NCBI RefSeq assembly: GCF_015561195.1
Contig: NZ_JADMSU010000002.1
Span: 1 to 64,000, forward strand
Origin: Collinsella aerofaciens
GTDB lineage: Bacteria > Actinomycetota > Coriobacteriia > Coriobacteriales > Coriobacteriaceae
Length of the DNA stretch: 64,000 nt
Direction: 5' to 3'
Shown here: piece after piece, positions 34,600-42,695 of the stretch
Layout of the letters: every line of letters begins with the position of its first letter
How positions within the stretch are numbered: the stretch's first letter is position 1
The notes under the pieces: model-generated
Databases searched by the model: none
What the model was told of the DNA's origin: nothing
What the model saw: the letters and a program-made list of their open reading frames with translations, nothing else
Program-made: the position numbers and the translations under genes

Positions 34600-35801
34600 C
34601 GCTCAAGCTGAGCTAGGAGCTCCTCAACGACCTCGACGGCGTCACCGACAACCTTGTACTGCGCAGCGCCGAAAATGGGGGCATCCGGGTCCTCGTTGAT
34701 GGCGACAATGCACTCCGCCCCACCGATGCCGGCGAGATGCTGGATAGCACCCGAGACACCGATGCTCACGAGGAGCTTGGGCGAGACCGATACACCCGTC
34801 TGGCCAATTTGGTGGCGATACTCCAACCAGCCTGCCTCCACAATGGGACGCGTGCAACCAAGCTCGGCACCCAAGGCATCGGCGAGCTTTCGCATCAGGG
34901 GCAGATTTTTCTTGGAGCCGATGCCGCGGCCCACCACGACCAGACGCTCGGCATCGGCAATCGATGCCTGCTGTCCCCACTCCTCGGCGGGAATCGAGAT
35001 CTCGACACGGGCCTTAACGTCTTCCGCAAGCATCACCTGGGTGATCGTGCTGGAGCGGCTATAGTCAAACTCGGGCGCCTTAAAGATACCGGGGCGCACC
35101 GTTGCCATCTGCGGGCGGTGGTTGGGGCAGATAATGGTGGCCATCAGGTTGCCGCCAAACGCCGGGCGCGTCTGCTGCAGCAGACCCGTCTCCGTATCCA
35201 TAGAAAGCACCGTGCAGTCGGCCGTAAGGCCCGTCTGCTGGCGCACGGCAACGCCAGGCGCCAGCTCGCGGCCAAAGGCGGTCGCACCGTACAGAATTGC
35301 CTCGGGCTTGCGCTCGGCTACCAAATCGCAGATGAGGCGAGCATAGACCTCCGCGTCGTTCTGACGCAGGCGCTCGTCACGACAGACCAGAACTTCGTCC
35401 GCACCGGCGCAAACCAGATGTTCCAGGTCCCCGAGCGAGCCCTCGGGGCCCATGCCGACCAGCGCCACCAGGCGACAGCCACGTGCATCGGCAAGCTCGC
35501 GGCCCTTGCCCATGAGCTCGAAGGCCACGGATGCCACGGCATCGTGCTCGTCAGTTTGCACGAAGACCCAAATGTCTCGATATGCGTCAAGGTCTACCGC
35601 GCCAGCGGCCTCGTCGCGCTCGATCGAGATGGCGTTGACGGGGCAGGCGTCGACGCACCCGCCGCACAGGATACAGCCGTCGGTTACGCGGGCACAGCGA
35701 TTGGGGCGCTCGCCCTCCACCACAATGCCGCCCGAGGCGCAGGCGCGAACGCAGCGACCACAGCCGATGCAGACTTCGCTATCGATAATCAGCCCGCTCA
35801 T
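34596..35801 (-). CDS. etfA: Electron transfer flavoprotein alpha subunit with N-terminal 2[4Fe-4S] ferredoxin domain
   Basis: A 401-residue protein. Residues 1-60 form a ferredoxin domain with two cysteine sets, CIGCGRCVRAC (11-21) and CILCGGCVDAC (43-53). The rest is EtfA: the central alpha/beta domain and a C-terminal FAD domain with VVGRGIGSKKN, GCTRPIVEAGW, GQTGVSVSPKL and SGAIQHLAGI. Plain EtfA lacks the ferredoxin part; the extended form is found in electron-bifurcating complexes such as the Acetobacterium lactate dehydrogenase. It follows etfB and the FAD oxidase gene with almost no gaps, so it should connect the hydroxyacid dehydrogenase with NAD and ferredoxin pools. Partner choice is inference. 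Confidence 0.92.
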   Translation of the reverse strand: MSGLIIDSEVCIGCGRCVRACASGGIVVEGERPNRCARVTDGCILCGGCVDACPVNAISIERDEAAGAVDLDAYRDIWVFVQTDEHDAVASVAFELMGKGRELADARGCRLVALVGMGPEGSLGDLEHLVCAGADEVLVCRDERLRQNDAEVYARLICDLVAERKPEAILYGATAFGRELAPGVAVRQQTGLTADCTVLSMDTETGLLQQTRPAFGGNLMATIICPNHRPQMATVRPGIFKAPEFDYSRSSTITQVMLAEDVKARVEISIPAEEWGQQASIADAERLVVVGRGIGSKKNLPLMRKLADALGAELGCTRPIVEAGWLEYRHQIGQTGVSVSPKLLVSIGVSGAIQHLAGIGGAECIVAINEDPDAPIFGAAQYKVVGDAVEVVEELLAQLER

Positions 35802-36617
35802 CTATGCCATCCCCTCGATAATCTTGGCAAGTTTTACCGCCTGCTCGGACGCCGTTCCCTCAACGGCCTCGCACGTTTGGTCACGGTCGGGCACAAACGA
35901 GCGCACGACCTGCGTCGGTGATCCGGCAAGGCCGCAGCGTGCGGGGTCGGCGTTCACGTCGGCAGCGTTGACCACGCGCACGCCTGCATCCTCGGCCGCG
36001 CGAATACCGGCAATACTCGGCATGCGCAGCTGGCCAATCTCCTTGGCAGTCGTCATTGCACATGGCATCTCCAGGTACACCGTCTCCTCGCCGGCATCGC
36101 AGCCGTGGACGAGCGCCAGCGAGCCACACGTCGTAAATCCCACGCTCTGCACACAGCTCACGTCGGTCACGCAGGGAATCTCAAAAGCTCCGGCCAGCTC
36201 GGGGCCGATCTGGGCCGTATCGCCGTCCACTGCCATCTTGCCGCAGATGAGCAGGTCAAAGTCCTCATCGAGTGCCTCGATGCCGCATTTGAGGGCATAG
36301 GTGGTGGCTAGGGTATCGGCACCCGCAAAGGCTCGGTCGGTCAGCAGCAGCGCGTCGTCGGCACCGCGGGCGATGCAGTCGCGCAGCAGCGATTCGGTCG
36401 CGGGGATGCCCATCGACACCACCGTTACGCGCACGTCCATGCCAAAGCCGATAAAGTCGTCTTTCAGCGCCAGCGCGCATTCCAAAGCGCTCGCATCAAA
36501 GGGATTAATGACCGCCTGCTTGCCATCGCGCACGATGGTATTGGTCTTGGGGTCCATCTTGACCTCGGTGCTGCCCGGCACGGCCTTGACGCACACCACC
36601 ATATGGAAATCGCTCAT
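35802..36617 (-). CDS. etfB: Electron transfer flavoprotein beta subunit
   Basis: A 271-residue EtfB. MVVCVKAVPGSTEVKMDP near the N terminus, NPFDASALECAL, and DLLICGKMAVDGDTAQIGPELAG are conserved; the last segment is the nucleotide/FAD site of EtfB in bifurcating Etfs. It pairs with the ferredoxin-fused EtfA encoded immediately downstream, whose ATG begins directly after the etfB stop. The ATG at 36617 lies about nine bases after GGGGG and two bases after the stop of the FAD oxidase; a GTG two codons earlier overlaps that stop codon. Tight packing indicates a three-gene operon. Confidence 0.93.
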   Translation of the reverse strand: MSDFHMVVCVKAVPGSTEVKMDPKTNTIVRDGKQAVINPFDASALECALALKDDFIGFGMDVRVTVVSMGIPATESLLRDCIARGADDALLLTDRAFAGADTLATTYALKCGIEALDEDFDLLICGKMAVDGDTAQIGPELAGAFEIPCVTDVSCVQSVGFTTCGSLALVHGCDAGEETVYLEMPCAMTTAKEIGQLRMPSIAGIRAAEDAGVRVVNAADVNADPARCGLAGSPTQVVRSFVPDRDQTCEAVEGTASEQAVKLAKIIEGMA

Positions 36618-36619
36618 CT

Positions 36620-38221
36620 TCACGCGCCCCCTTTCTGGACGAGCTCATCCAAGAGCTTCTCCGCAAACAGGTTGCCACGACCCAGCTGCCCGTCGGGATC
36701 GAGCTGGAGCTTGAGCCGCGCCGACTCGACCATGGCCTCTTGACCGTACATCGTCTCTAAGAAGCCCGCCTTGATCTTGCCGACGCCGTGCTCGGCAGAA
36801 ACGGCACCGCCCATGGCCGTGACCTCGGAAGCCCACTGGGCAAAGAGTTCTCCACCGCGACGGTAGTCCTGCGCATCGCGCGGCAGGATGTTCACATGCA
36901 GATGGTTGTTACCGATGTGCCCCCAGGCAGCAGATTCAAGCCCGCTTTCGGCCAGCGTGCGGCGATAGAGGGCCACGACATCGGCAAGGCGTGCATTGGG
37001 CACCGACATGTCCGAACCCAGTTTGGTGATGGTGGGATCCGTGCGGCGACGCTCGTCGATCAGCATATTGACGCTCTCGGGGACCGCATGGCGGAAGAAC
37101 CGCTGGCACTCGCGATCAACCTCGGTGCGCGCGACCCATGTCGCATCGTCGCGGCCACCCGCGAACTCGAGCACCCATCCCAGGTGGTACAGTTCCTCGG
37201 TCGCCTGGGCTTCGTCGTCGCAGTCGAGCTCCACGTAGACACAGACCTTGGCGTCTTTGTCGAGCGCCGGCAGCGAGGCGAACGCCGTCGACTGCTCGCG
37301 CTGGCGACGTAGGATATCCAGGGCGCCCGCATCGAAATATTCGATGGCAGCCGCGTGGGACAGGACGGGACGCACAGAATCGGTAAAGGACACGGCCTTG
37401 TCTTCGCTGTCAAAGAAACAGCTCACGCCCCAAACGACCGCAGGCGCCGCCTGCAGGGCAATCTCGAGCTCGGTGATAACGCCGAGCGTGCCGCACGCGC
37501 CGATAAAGAGGTCGATGGCGTCCATATCGTCCGCAACGAAATAGCCTGAGGCATTTTTTGTCTCGGGCATGGTATAGCCGGGAAGATCGAGCTCGAGTGC
37601 ACGGCCCGCTGCCGTCACGAGCGACAGGTGGCGGCCCTGGGCAAAAGCCTCGCCGCGCTGAAGCTCAAGCAAATCGCCATCAGCCAGCGCGACGTGGAGT
37701 CCCGTGATATGTGGGCGCATGGGACCGTAGGCGTAGCTGCGGGCACCGGAGGCGTTACATGCCGCCATGCCGCCCAGACAGGCAGACGCCTCGGTGGGAT
37801 CGGTGGGAAAAAACTGCTCCGGGGCCTCTTGGAACTCCTCGTAGGCCTCAAGCGATACCTGGTCCCAACCAGCGATCGGCAGCACCTTCTTGCTCAGCTG
37901 CTTGCGCAGCTCCGAGAGCACAACGCCCGGCTCCACACGCAGCAGAAATTGGCCTTGTTCATCGCGGCGAAGGCCCAAGTAACGATTCATACGGGAAGTA
38001 TTGAGGATATGCCCGCCGTGGGGCACGGCGCCGGCGGCAAGGCCAGTTCGGGCGCCCTGAACCGTTACCGGGACACACTCGGCATGGAGCTTTTCCAAAA
38101 TGGCACGGACCTCGTCTTCCGTTGTCGGAAACGAGATGCTCGATGCTTCGCCCGATGCACGAGATTCATCGCGACCATACTCTTCGAACTCGTCGGTGAA
38201 GGGTTTGATGGTTGCAGACAC
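36620..38221 (-). CDS. FAD-binding 2-hydroxyacid (lactate or glycolate) dehydrogenase
   Basis: A 533-residue flavoprotein of the GlcD/LctD type. The FAD-binding PP-loop region is VPVTVQGARTGLAAGAVPHGG near residues 52-72, followed by RVEPGVVLSEL, a FFPTDPTEASACLGGMAACNASG segment, and a C-terminal cap with AWGHIGNNHLHVNILP and AEHGVGKIKAGFL, conserved in D-lactate and glycolate dehydrogenases. It is first in an operon with etfB and a ferredoxin-type etfA, the set that makes up the bifurcating lactate dehydrogenase of Acetobacterium (there ordered EtfB, EtfA, LDH). The likely role is NAD-linked oxidation of lactate or another 2-hydroxyacid assisted by reduced ferredoxin. Confidence 0.88.
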   Translation of the reverse strand: MSATIKPFTDEFEEYGRDESRASGEASSISFPTTEDEVRAILEKLHAECVPVTVQGARTGLAAGAVPHGGHILNTSRMNRYLGLRRDEQGQFLLRVEPGVVLSELRKQLSKKVLPIAGWDQVSLEAYEEFQEAPEQFFPTDPTEASACLGGMAACNASGARSYAYGPMRPHITGLHVALADGDLLELQRGEAFAQGRHLSLVTAAGRALELDLPGYTMPETKNASGYFVADDMDAIDLFIGACGTLGVITELEIALQAAPAVVWGVSCFFDSEDKAVSFTDSVRPVLSHAAAIEYFDAGALDILRRQREQSTAFASLPALDKDAKVCVYVELDCDDEAQATEELYHLGWVLEFAGGRDDATWVARTEVDRECQRFFRHAVPESVNMLIDERRRTDPTITKLGSDMSVPNARLADVVALYRRTLAESGLESAAWGHIGNNHLHVNILPRDAQDYRRGGELFAQWASEVTAMGGAVSAEHGVGKIKAGFLETMYGQEAMVESARLKLQLDPDGQLGRGNLFAEKLLDELVQKGGA

Positions 38222-38567
38222 GCGAACTCCCCCTTTAGCTAACTACAGTGTTTGCAGGGAGATGTTACCGCATCGTTTCGTCGACGTGTTCGAGACCGTC
38301 TCCATAATTGGCGATTTTTACGTTTGTGCAATTCGGCGAACGGCAAAGCTTCCTCGGCAGACGATGCTTTTGACACATATCGCCCCGCCGTCGCCGACCG
38401 CTCGATTGTCGCTCGAAAAAAGTTGAAGTAATTTTTTCCACCTTTTACCTGCGGAGATGTCAATCCGTCAAGCATTTGGTCAGAAATTGGTCAAGTAGCG
38501 GCTGATACGGTCGGCGTCGACAGCCAAAACCGATAGAAGTTTTGGCCCCAGAAGCAGGGAGGTTCCC
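38222..38567. other. Divergent intergenic region with small repeats
   Basis: About 346 bases separate the lactate dehydrogenase-type operon from the surface-protein operon. A direct repeat TTGGTCA at 38476 and 38487 is spaced 11 bases apart, about one helical turn, and GCCAAAAC/GTTTTGGC forms an inverted repeat at 38523-38546 close to the next gene. No supported gene is seen; the single open frame on the minus strand lacks a ribosome site and family features. Confidence 0.45.
38523..38546. promoter_or_regulatory. Inverted repeat before the small-protein operon
   Basis: GCCAAAAC, eight bases, GTTTTGGC, 22 bases before the first ATG of the operon. Its position fits an operator or a leader hairpin; the regulator is unknown. 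Confidence 0.45.
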
Positions 38568-38864
38568 ATGGCATATTACTGGCCCCAGTACGGCGTCGCC
38601 ATCGAGGTCGACGACGATCCCTATCTCCTGCCTTTCGACGAAGAGGCGTTCCCCGACACGGCGGTCTACCACGTCACCACCGATGTTATCTGCGACCCCG
38701 AGTCGTTCTCGGCGCTCGCCCACCACATCGCGCGTATCCACGACATCGAGCTCCCTCACGACTTTGACGAGCTCATCTACTCGCGCCGCCTGATGCTTCA
38801 CATGCTCTTTGGAGCGGACCCGTCCACGTTCGCACGTGTCTACACCACCAAGGACGCCGCATGA
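38568..38864 (+). CDS. Small protein resembling the C-terminal half of a DUF559/Vsr-like endonuclease fold
   Basis: A 98-residue acidic protein, no signal or membrane segment. I do not recognise it with certainty. The stretch YWPQYGVAIEVDDDPYLLPF followed by VYHVTTDVICDPESFSALA resembles the end of DUF559 and very-short-patch-repair-like endonuclease domains, where E-V-D is part of the active site and a strand with RVT-like residues follows. The N-terminal half of such a domain is missing, so it may be inactive or have another role. GGGAGGT precedes the ATG. It is the first gene of the operon and overlaps the next by four bases, so it is probably translated. Confidence 0.6.
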   Translation: MAYYWPQYGVAIEVDDDPYLLPFDEEAFPDTAVYHVTTDVICDPESFSALAHHIARIHDIELPHDFDELIYSRRLMLHMLFGADPSTFARVYTTKDAA

Positions 38865-39370
38865 GTGCGAAGAAGCCGCCCCGCCTCGCAGGACTGGGGC
38901 GTCGCAAGAAACTCGTCGTTGTCTGTCTGGCTATCGTCTGCGCCCTCATCGCCGTAGGGCTATACGCCTGGCAGTCGCAGCCCGTGCCCGAAGCGGGCGC
39001 CTCAGTCACGACGGCAGAGGGTAAATCGCGACAAGAAATCCAAGATGAGCTCGATGCCATCGTCCGCGACAACATGATGACGATTTCGGTCGCGCCGGTC
39101 GCTCAGCTACAGGAGGACGGCAAGCTGCGCGTCAACGTGCAAAACGTCCAAGACAATAAATTTCCCCAGCGATTCCGCGTCATCCAAAACGACGAGACCA
39201 TGTACGAATCCGGTGTGGTCGAGACCGGCAAGACAATCGAGACGTGCCCCGCTGGCGACATCAAAGAAGGCGAGGCATACATCGAGATCCAAGCACTCGA
39301 TGCCAAGACCCTCGACAGCCACGGCAATCCGACACGTGTCAAGGTACGGGTTGAGCAAGCCGAGAACTAG
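38861..39370 (+). CDS. Membrane-anchored extracytoplasmic protein of unknown function
   Basis: A 169-residue protein with a basic N-terminal tail (about residues 1-19, RRKK), one transmembrane segment near residues 20-38 (VVVCLAIVCALIAVGLYAW) and an outside domain of about 120 residues. That domain has alternating strands (ISVAPVAQL, LRVNVQNVQDN, QRFRVIQND, VKVRVEQ) suggesting a small beta-sandwich. No family name is recognised. The ATG overlaps the previous stop codon as ATGA, implying coupling. It may anchor or assemble the secreted proteins encoded downstream. Confidence 0.65.
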   Translation: MSAKKPPRLAGLGRRKKLVVVCLAIVCALIAVGLYAWQSQPVPEAGASVTTAEGKSRQEIQDELDAIVRDNMMTISVAPVAQLQEDGKLRVNVQNVQDNKFPQRFRVIQNDETMYESGVVETGKTIETCPAGDIKEGEAYIEIQALDAKTLDSHGNPTRVKVRVEQAEN

Positions 39371-39460
39371 CTTTTTCGGCCGACGCGGCACCGCACGCAA
39401 TTCACCAGCATTCGTCCAATCATCGCGGGGACGGCCCGCGGCGAATAGAAAGGAACGACC

Positions 39461-40060
39461 ATGGACATCACCAGGAACATGAACGGAGCCAGAGCGCTCG
39501 TCGTGGGCGCAGGGCTCGCGCTCGCGCTCGCAATGGGCGCCGCCCCGACGCCAGCTCTGGCAGCCGGGCGCGTTGGAACCACGAAAGTAATGGTCAGGAC
39601 CGAGATCGACAACGTAGAGTTCAAAGTTCCGACGGTTATTCCCTTCGTCGCCAAGGCCGACGGCACGCTTCAGGGCCCCTCAGAAGACGCGACCACCATC
39701 GACAATCATTCGGCCTACGGCATCCATGTCACCAACATGAAGATCGACGCCATGAACACCTGGACCATTGCCGCCGACGCCAAGGCCGGAACCGCGCAGA
39801 ATTCCATCGACTTTAAGGTCGGCCCCGACGGCGCACTCCAGAACGCCAGCGCCGCAATGCAGGAGACGGGCCTCGATCTTTCCAAGAATGCAGCCTTCGA
39901 CATGGGCTACCAGGGCATTGCCGGCGGCACGGACAAAATTAAGCTCAAGACAAGCGGAAACGTCGCCCGCGTCACGCGCGACATCTTCCGCGTAACCGGC
40001 GAAGGCGATCAGGTTGCAACGATCACCTGGACGGTCGAGCCCGGTGCGCACACGGCATAA
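39461..40060 (+). CDS. Secreted beta-rich surface protein of unknown function
   Basis: A 199-residue protein with a signal peptide: basic start, hydrophobic stretch VVGAGLALALAMGAA, cleavage near ALA-AGR around residue 35. The mature part starts with KVPTVIPFVAKADGTLQGP and NHSAYGIHVTNMKID, then ends VATITWTVEPG. This layout (a short PT-x-IPF strand, a DG turn, an N-x-SxxxxxVT strand) resembles secreted beta-sandwich surface proteins of gut Gram-positives, but I cannot name a family. No LPxTG or lipobox is present. A related motif occurs in the C terminus of the 40344 gene product. GAAAGGA precedes the ATG. Confidence 0.65.
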   Translation: MDITRNMNGARALVVGAGLALALAMGAAPTPALAAGRVGTTKVMVRTEIDNVEFKVPTVIPFVAKADGTLQGPSEDATTIDNHSAYGIHVTNMKIDAMNTWTIAADAKAGTAQNSIDFKVGPDGALQNASAAMQETGLDLSKNAAFDMGYQGIAGGTDKIKLKTSGNVARVTRDIFRVTGEGDQVATITWTVEPGAHTA

Positions 40061-40325
40061 GGCCGTCGCCCTGGCCACCGCCGTCAGTATCCTAGCGTTT
40101 GGGCCAGCCATGGCCTTTGCCCAGCAAGAACAGGCGCAGGCCGCCACGCAGGTGACGGTCGACCTCTCGGAGCTCGACCGCGGCAACTGCAAGGAACCGT
40201 TGGCACAGACAGACGACAGACGATGGCTCTTGGCAGCAGGCGCCACGGCAGCAGGCGCGGGAACCGCCGGCCTCGGTCTGCACATCAAACGCAGCCAGAA
40301 ACGAAACACGGACAGGCCGCACTAA
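40044..40325 (+). CDS. Small secreted protein with C-terminal membrane anchor
   Basis: A 93-residue protein starting most probably at GTG 40044, overlapping the previous gene by 17 bases; a TTG start ten codons earlier adds no recognisable sequence. It has a signal peptide (basic start, then VALATAVSILAFGPAMAFA), a short mature part with VTVDLSELDRGNCKEPL, and a C-terminal hydrophobic stretch (WLLAAGATAAGAGTAGLGL) followed by basic residues KRSQKR, like a sortase-free tail anchor. The DRGNCK phrase has a counterpart, DEGNCC, in the next protein. No function is recognised. Confidence 0.55.
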   Translation: MRTRHKAVALATAVSILAFGPAMAFAQQEQAQAATQVTVDLSELDRGNCKEPLAQTDDRRWLLAAGATAAGAGTAGLGLHIKRSQKRNTDRPH

Positions 40326-40343
40326 ATTAGCTAAGGAGACCCC

Positions 40344-41774
40344 ATGGCATCGAAGAACCTTTTGCCCGTCGTCGCACTCTGCGGCGCGCTCGCAACCGGA
40401 ACGCCTGTCGCCGCTTGGGCGACTCCCGTCATGGCAGACTCCTTACCAGCAGCCCTAAGCTCCGCACCAAATCCGTCGAGCGCCATTGCGTGCAAGCGTT
40501 TTTCGTTCGCACAGGCCGCAATCTCAACCTCGGGATGCCTTCGTCGTAATACGGACGGCTCGATAGTCGTGGATATCAATCGTTCGAACAAGGCAAACGG
40601 CTCCCAGGCGGGGTGCGCCGTCTGCACGTGGCGCTCGATTGTGCTCGATGCAGATGGCGATCCGTGCGATTTGGGGTTGCGCATCGATATCGCTTCGGTC
40701 GATGACTCGGCGAACGGAGCGAAGGTCGCCTTCGACGGTGCGTTTTTCGAGAAAGGAGGCGGTATATGTCTGGGCTGCGCCGCCGCGAATGCAGACGATG
40801 TGCAGCCCACCCTCTCATTCACGGCATCGCTGCGGCTGACCAAGGCGGGCACCGATGCCATCGCGGCGGGAGAAGCATCCCTGCTGTTCTACGCCGCCAG
40901 CACCGAAGACACAGACATTCATTTCGAGAAGCCGGCCGGATCGCTCAGCCTTACGCGCGGGACGGAGGCAGGCCCTATTGCGATCGATACCCACACGCTA
41001 GGCAGGCAACGCATTCTTGCCGACCCGGCGCTTCTCGAGATGGAGTGGAACGGATCCGGAGCCGTCGGGATTGTCCCCTCCGCGCTTGACGCCAAGACGC
41101 TCCCCTCAAACGACGAACCCATCAACGCAACCATACAAGAAGAGAGCACGGACAAAGAAGCAGGTGCGGGCGACACGCCGTCGCCGACAAACAGCGTCCC
41201 AGCTTCTTTCGAAGCACCGAATGAGCCCGCTACCGGTCCAAACGATCCCGAGCTCGCGGACAGTCTGGGGCTTGCTGATCCTCAGGAGATCGATGAAGGT
41301 AACTGCTGCGTGCTTGCCGCCCTCGACCACACGGAGGTCATCGATGCTGCAAACATCGAAGTTGCCGCCGCCAATCAGCCCGTCCGCAAGTCGGCCATCA
41401 TCGCATTTCCCGAATCCATCGAAGTCGTCTTTTTGCCATCGGGCGAGGTCGTGGCCCCAACACTGCTCACCTTGTTGGGCGCCAAGAATACTCGAAACGA
41501 AATTAAAAAGGTCACGGTTGTCGACCCTGCAACCACCGCTAAACTGCGTCTATACGCCGTTGCCCCAGACGGAGGCAAGACCTTGGAATTCGATGGCGAC
41601 ACACTTCTAGCCTGGCGACGTCTGGACATTATGCAAGACGTCTCGTATCAGATCGAACTCGAAGGGTTTGATCGTGCCCGCGATGCCAATATCATCGCCG
41701 CGGCTATTGAATCCCCACAGCGGCTTATGACACTGCGCTTTGACTACTATCCCTATGTCCCGACAACCACCTGA
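40344..41774 (+). CDS. Large secreted protein of the same operon
   Basis: A 476-residue protein with a signal peptide ending near AWATPVMA (about residue 32) and no membrane anchor afterwards. The N-terminal part holds CAVCTWRS and GGGICLGCAA, two short cysteine pairs, then beta-strand-like stretches (TLSFTASLRLTKAG). A Ser/Thr/Pro/Glu-rich linker spans roughly residues 250-310. After DEGNCC the C-terminal domain has AFPESIEVVFLPSGEVVAP, a pattern similar to the VPTVIPFVAKADGTLQGP of the 39461 product, suggesting a shared fold. TAAGGAG precedes the ATG. It is probably a surface or matrix component; the function is not known. Confidence 0.65.
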   Translation: MASKNLLPVVALCGALATGTPVAAWATPVMADSLPAALSSAPNPSSAIACKRFSFAQAAISTSGCLRRNTDGSIVVDINRSNKANGSQAGCAVCTWRSIVLDADGDPCDLGLRIDIASVDDSANGAKVAFDGAFFEKGGGICLGCAAANADDVQPTLSFTASLRLTKAGTDAIAAGEASLLFYAASTEDTDIHFEKPAGSLSLTRGTEAGPIAIDTHTLGRQRILADPALLEMEWNGSGAVGIVPSALDAKTLPSNDEPINATIQEESTDKEAGAGDTPSPTNSVPASFEAPNEPATGPNDPELADSLGLADPQEIDEGNCCVLAALDHTEVIDAANIEVAAANQPVRKSAIIAFPESIEVVFLPSGEVVAPTLLTLLGAKNTRNEIKKVTVVDPATTAKLRLYAVAPDGGKTLEFDGDTLLAWRRLDIMQDVSYQIELEGFDRARDANIIAAAIESPQRLMTLRFDYYPYVPTTT

Positions 41775-41892
41775 GGCTTAAATGCTGCGCATCATTCCTA
41801 ATACCACTTATATAACGTATTAGATGAGTCGCGATGTGCCTCGCATTTCGTTCTGCTACGATTGCCACGTTGGCATCAATACAGGAGGGCTC

Positions 41893-42609
41893 ATGCCGGG
41901 CTTGGGAACAATCATCAACGTTGCGCTTTTAGTTGCGGGCGGTCTTTTGGGATTAGCGGGCGGCCGCTTCATTACACCGCGCATCCAAGACACGCTCATG
42001 AAAGCATCGGGGCTGTGCGTCCTGTTTATCGGCCTGGGCGGCACCATGCAAAAGATGCTCGTCATCGATGGAAAGGCGCTAGCGACCACCGGTACCACCA
42101 TGCTCATCGTATCGTTTGCCCTCGGCTCGCTCATCGGCGAAGCCATTAACCTGGAAGCCGGCATCGAAAACCTGGGCGAATGGCTCAAGCGCAAAACCGG
42201 CAGCGAGGGAGACAACGAGTTCACCAATGCCTTTGTCTCGACATCGCTGACCGTCTGCATCGGTGCCATGGCTATCGTGGGATCAATCCAAGACGGCTTG
42301 CTCGGCGACTGGTCCACGCTTGCCCTCAAGGGCGCGCTGGACTGCATCATCGTCTGCACCATGACGGCTTCGCTCGGCCGCGGCTGCATCTTCTCCGCCC
42401 TGCCCGTTGCCGTATTCCAGGGAACGATTACGCTGTTTGCCGGCGCACTCTCCCCTATCATGACCACGGCAGCCCTCAACAGCCTTTCGCTTGTGGGATC
42501 CATGCTCATCTTCTGTGTTGGCGTTAACCTTATTCGACCTCAGACCTTCCGCACGGCCAACATGCTTCCCTCCGTCGTCATCGCCGTCATCTACGCCCTC
42601 CTGTTCTAA
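41893..42609 (+). CDS. DUF554 family membrane protein
   Basis: A 238-residue membrane protein with about seven hydrophobic segments, starting MPGLGTIINVALLVAGGLLGL and containing LFIGLGGTMQKML and SLIGEAINLEAGIENLGEWL, as in the DUF554 (YdfK-like) family. Its function is unknown; family members are thought to be transporters. The open frame starts at 41824, but the ATG at 41893 has GGAGGG just upstream and matches the family start. It ends 86 bases before the TerB-like operon, whose promoter occupies that gap, so the two are probably transcribed separately. Confidence 0.87.
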   Translation: MPGLGTIINVALLVAGGLLGLAGGRFITPRIQDTLMKASGLCVLFIGLGGTMQKMLVIDGKALATTGTTMLIVSFALGSLIGEAINLEAGIENLGEWLKRKTGSEGDNEFTNAFVSTSLTVCIGAMAIVGSIQDGLLGDWSTLALKGALDCIIVCTMTASLGRGCIFSALPVAVFQGTITLFAGALSPIMTTAALNSLSLVGSMLIFCVGVNLIRPQTFRTANMLPSVVIAVIYALLF

Positions 42610-42629
42610 ACTATCAGCATAGTGATATC

Positions 42630-42645
42630 TCGAACACCTGTTTGA
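42630..42645 (+). promoter_or_regulatory. Probable LexA (SOS) operator
   Basis: TCGAAC-ACCT-GTTTGA matches the actinobacterial LexA pattern TCGAAC-N4-GTTCGA at 11 of 12 fixed positions. It is also close to the Bacillus form CGAACRNRYGTTYG, with one mismatch. It lies 51 bases before the GTG of the TerB-like gene and overlaps the likely -35 region, where repressor binding would block transcription. Confidence 0.75.
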
Positions 42646-42653
42646 TGCTGTGC

Positions 42654-42659
42654 TATGAT
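42654..42659 (+). promoter_or_regulatory. Probable -10 element of the TerB-BrxD-helicase operon
   Basis: TATGAT lies 18 bases downstream of TCGAAC, which would serve as a weak -35 element inside the LexA site. A GAGGAGGAG ribosome site and the GTG start follow. Confidence 0.55.
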
Positions 42660-42695
42660 ATGAGGTCACCGTAGCTGCGTTCGAGAGGAGGAGCG

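Noticed and set aside
38239-38475. A 78-codon minus-strand frame before the lactate dehydrogenase-type gene.
   Set aside because: No ribosome site, no conserved pattern and in a promoter region.
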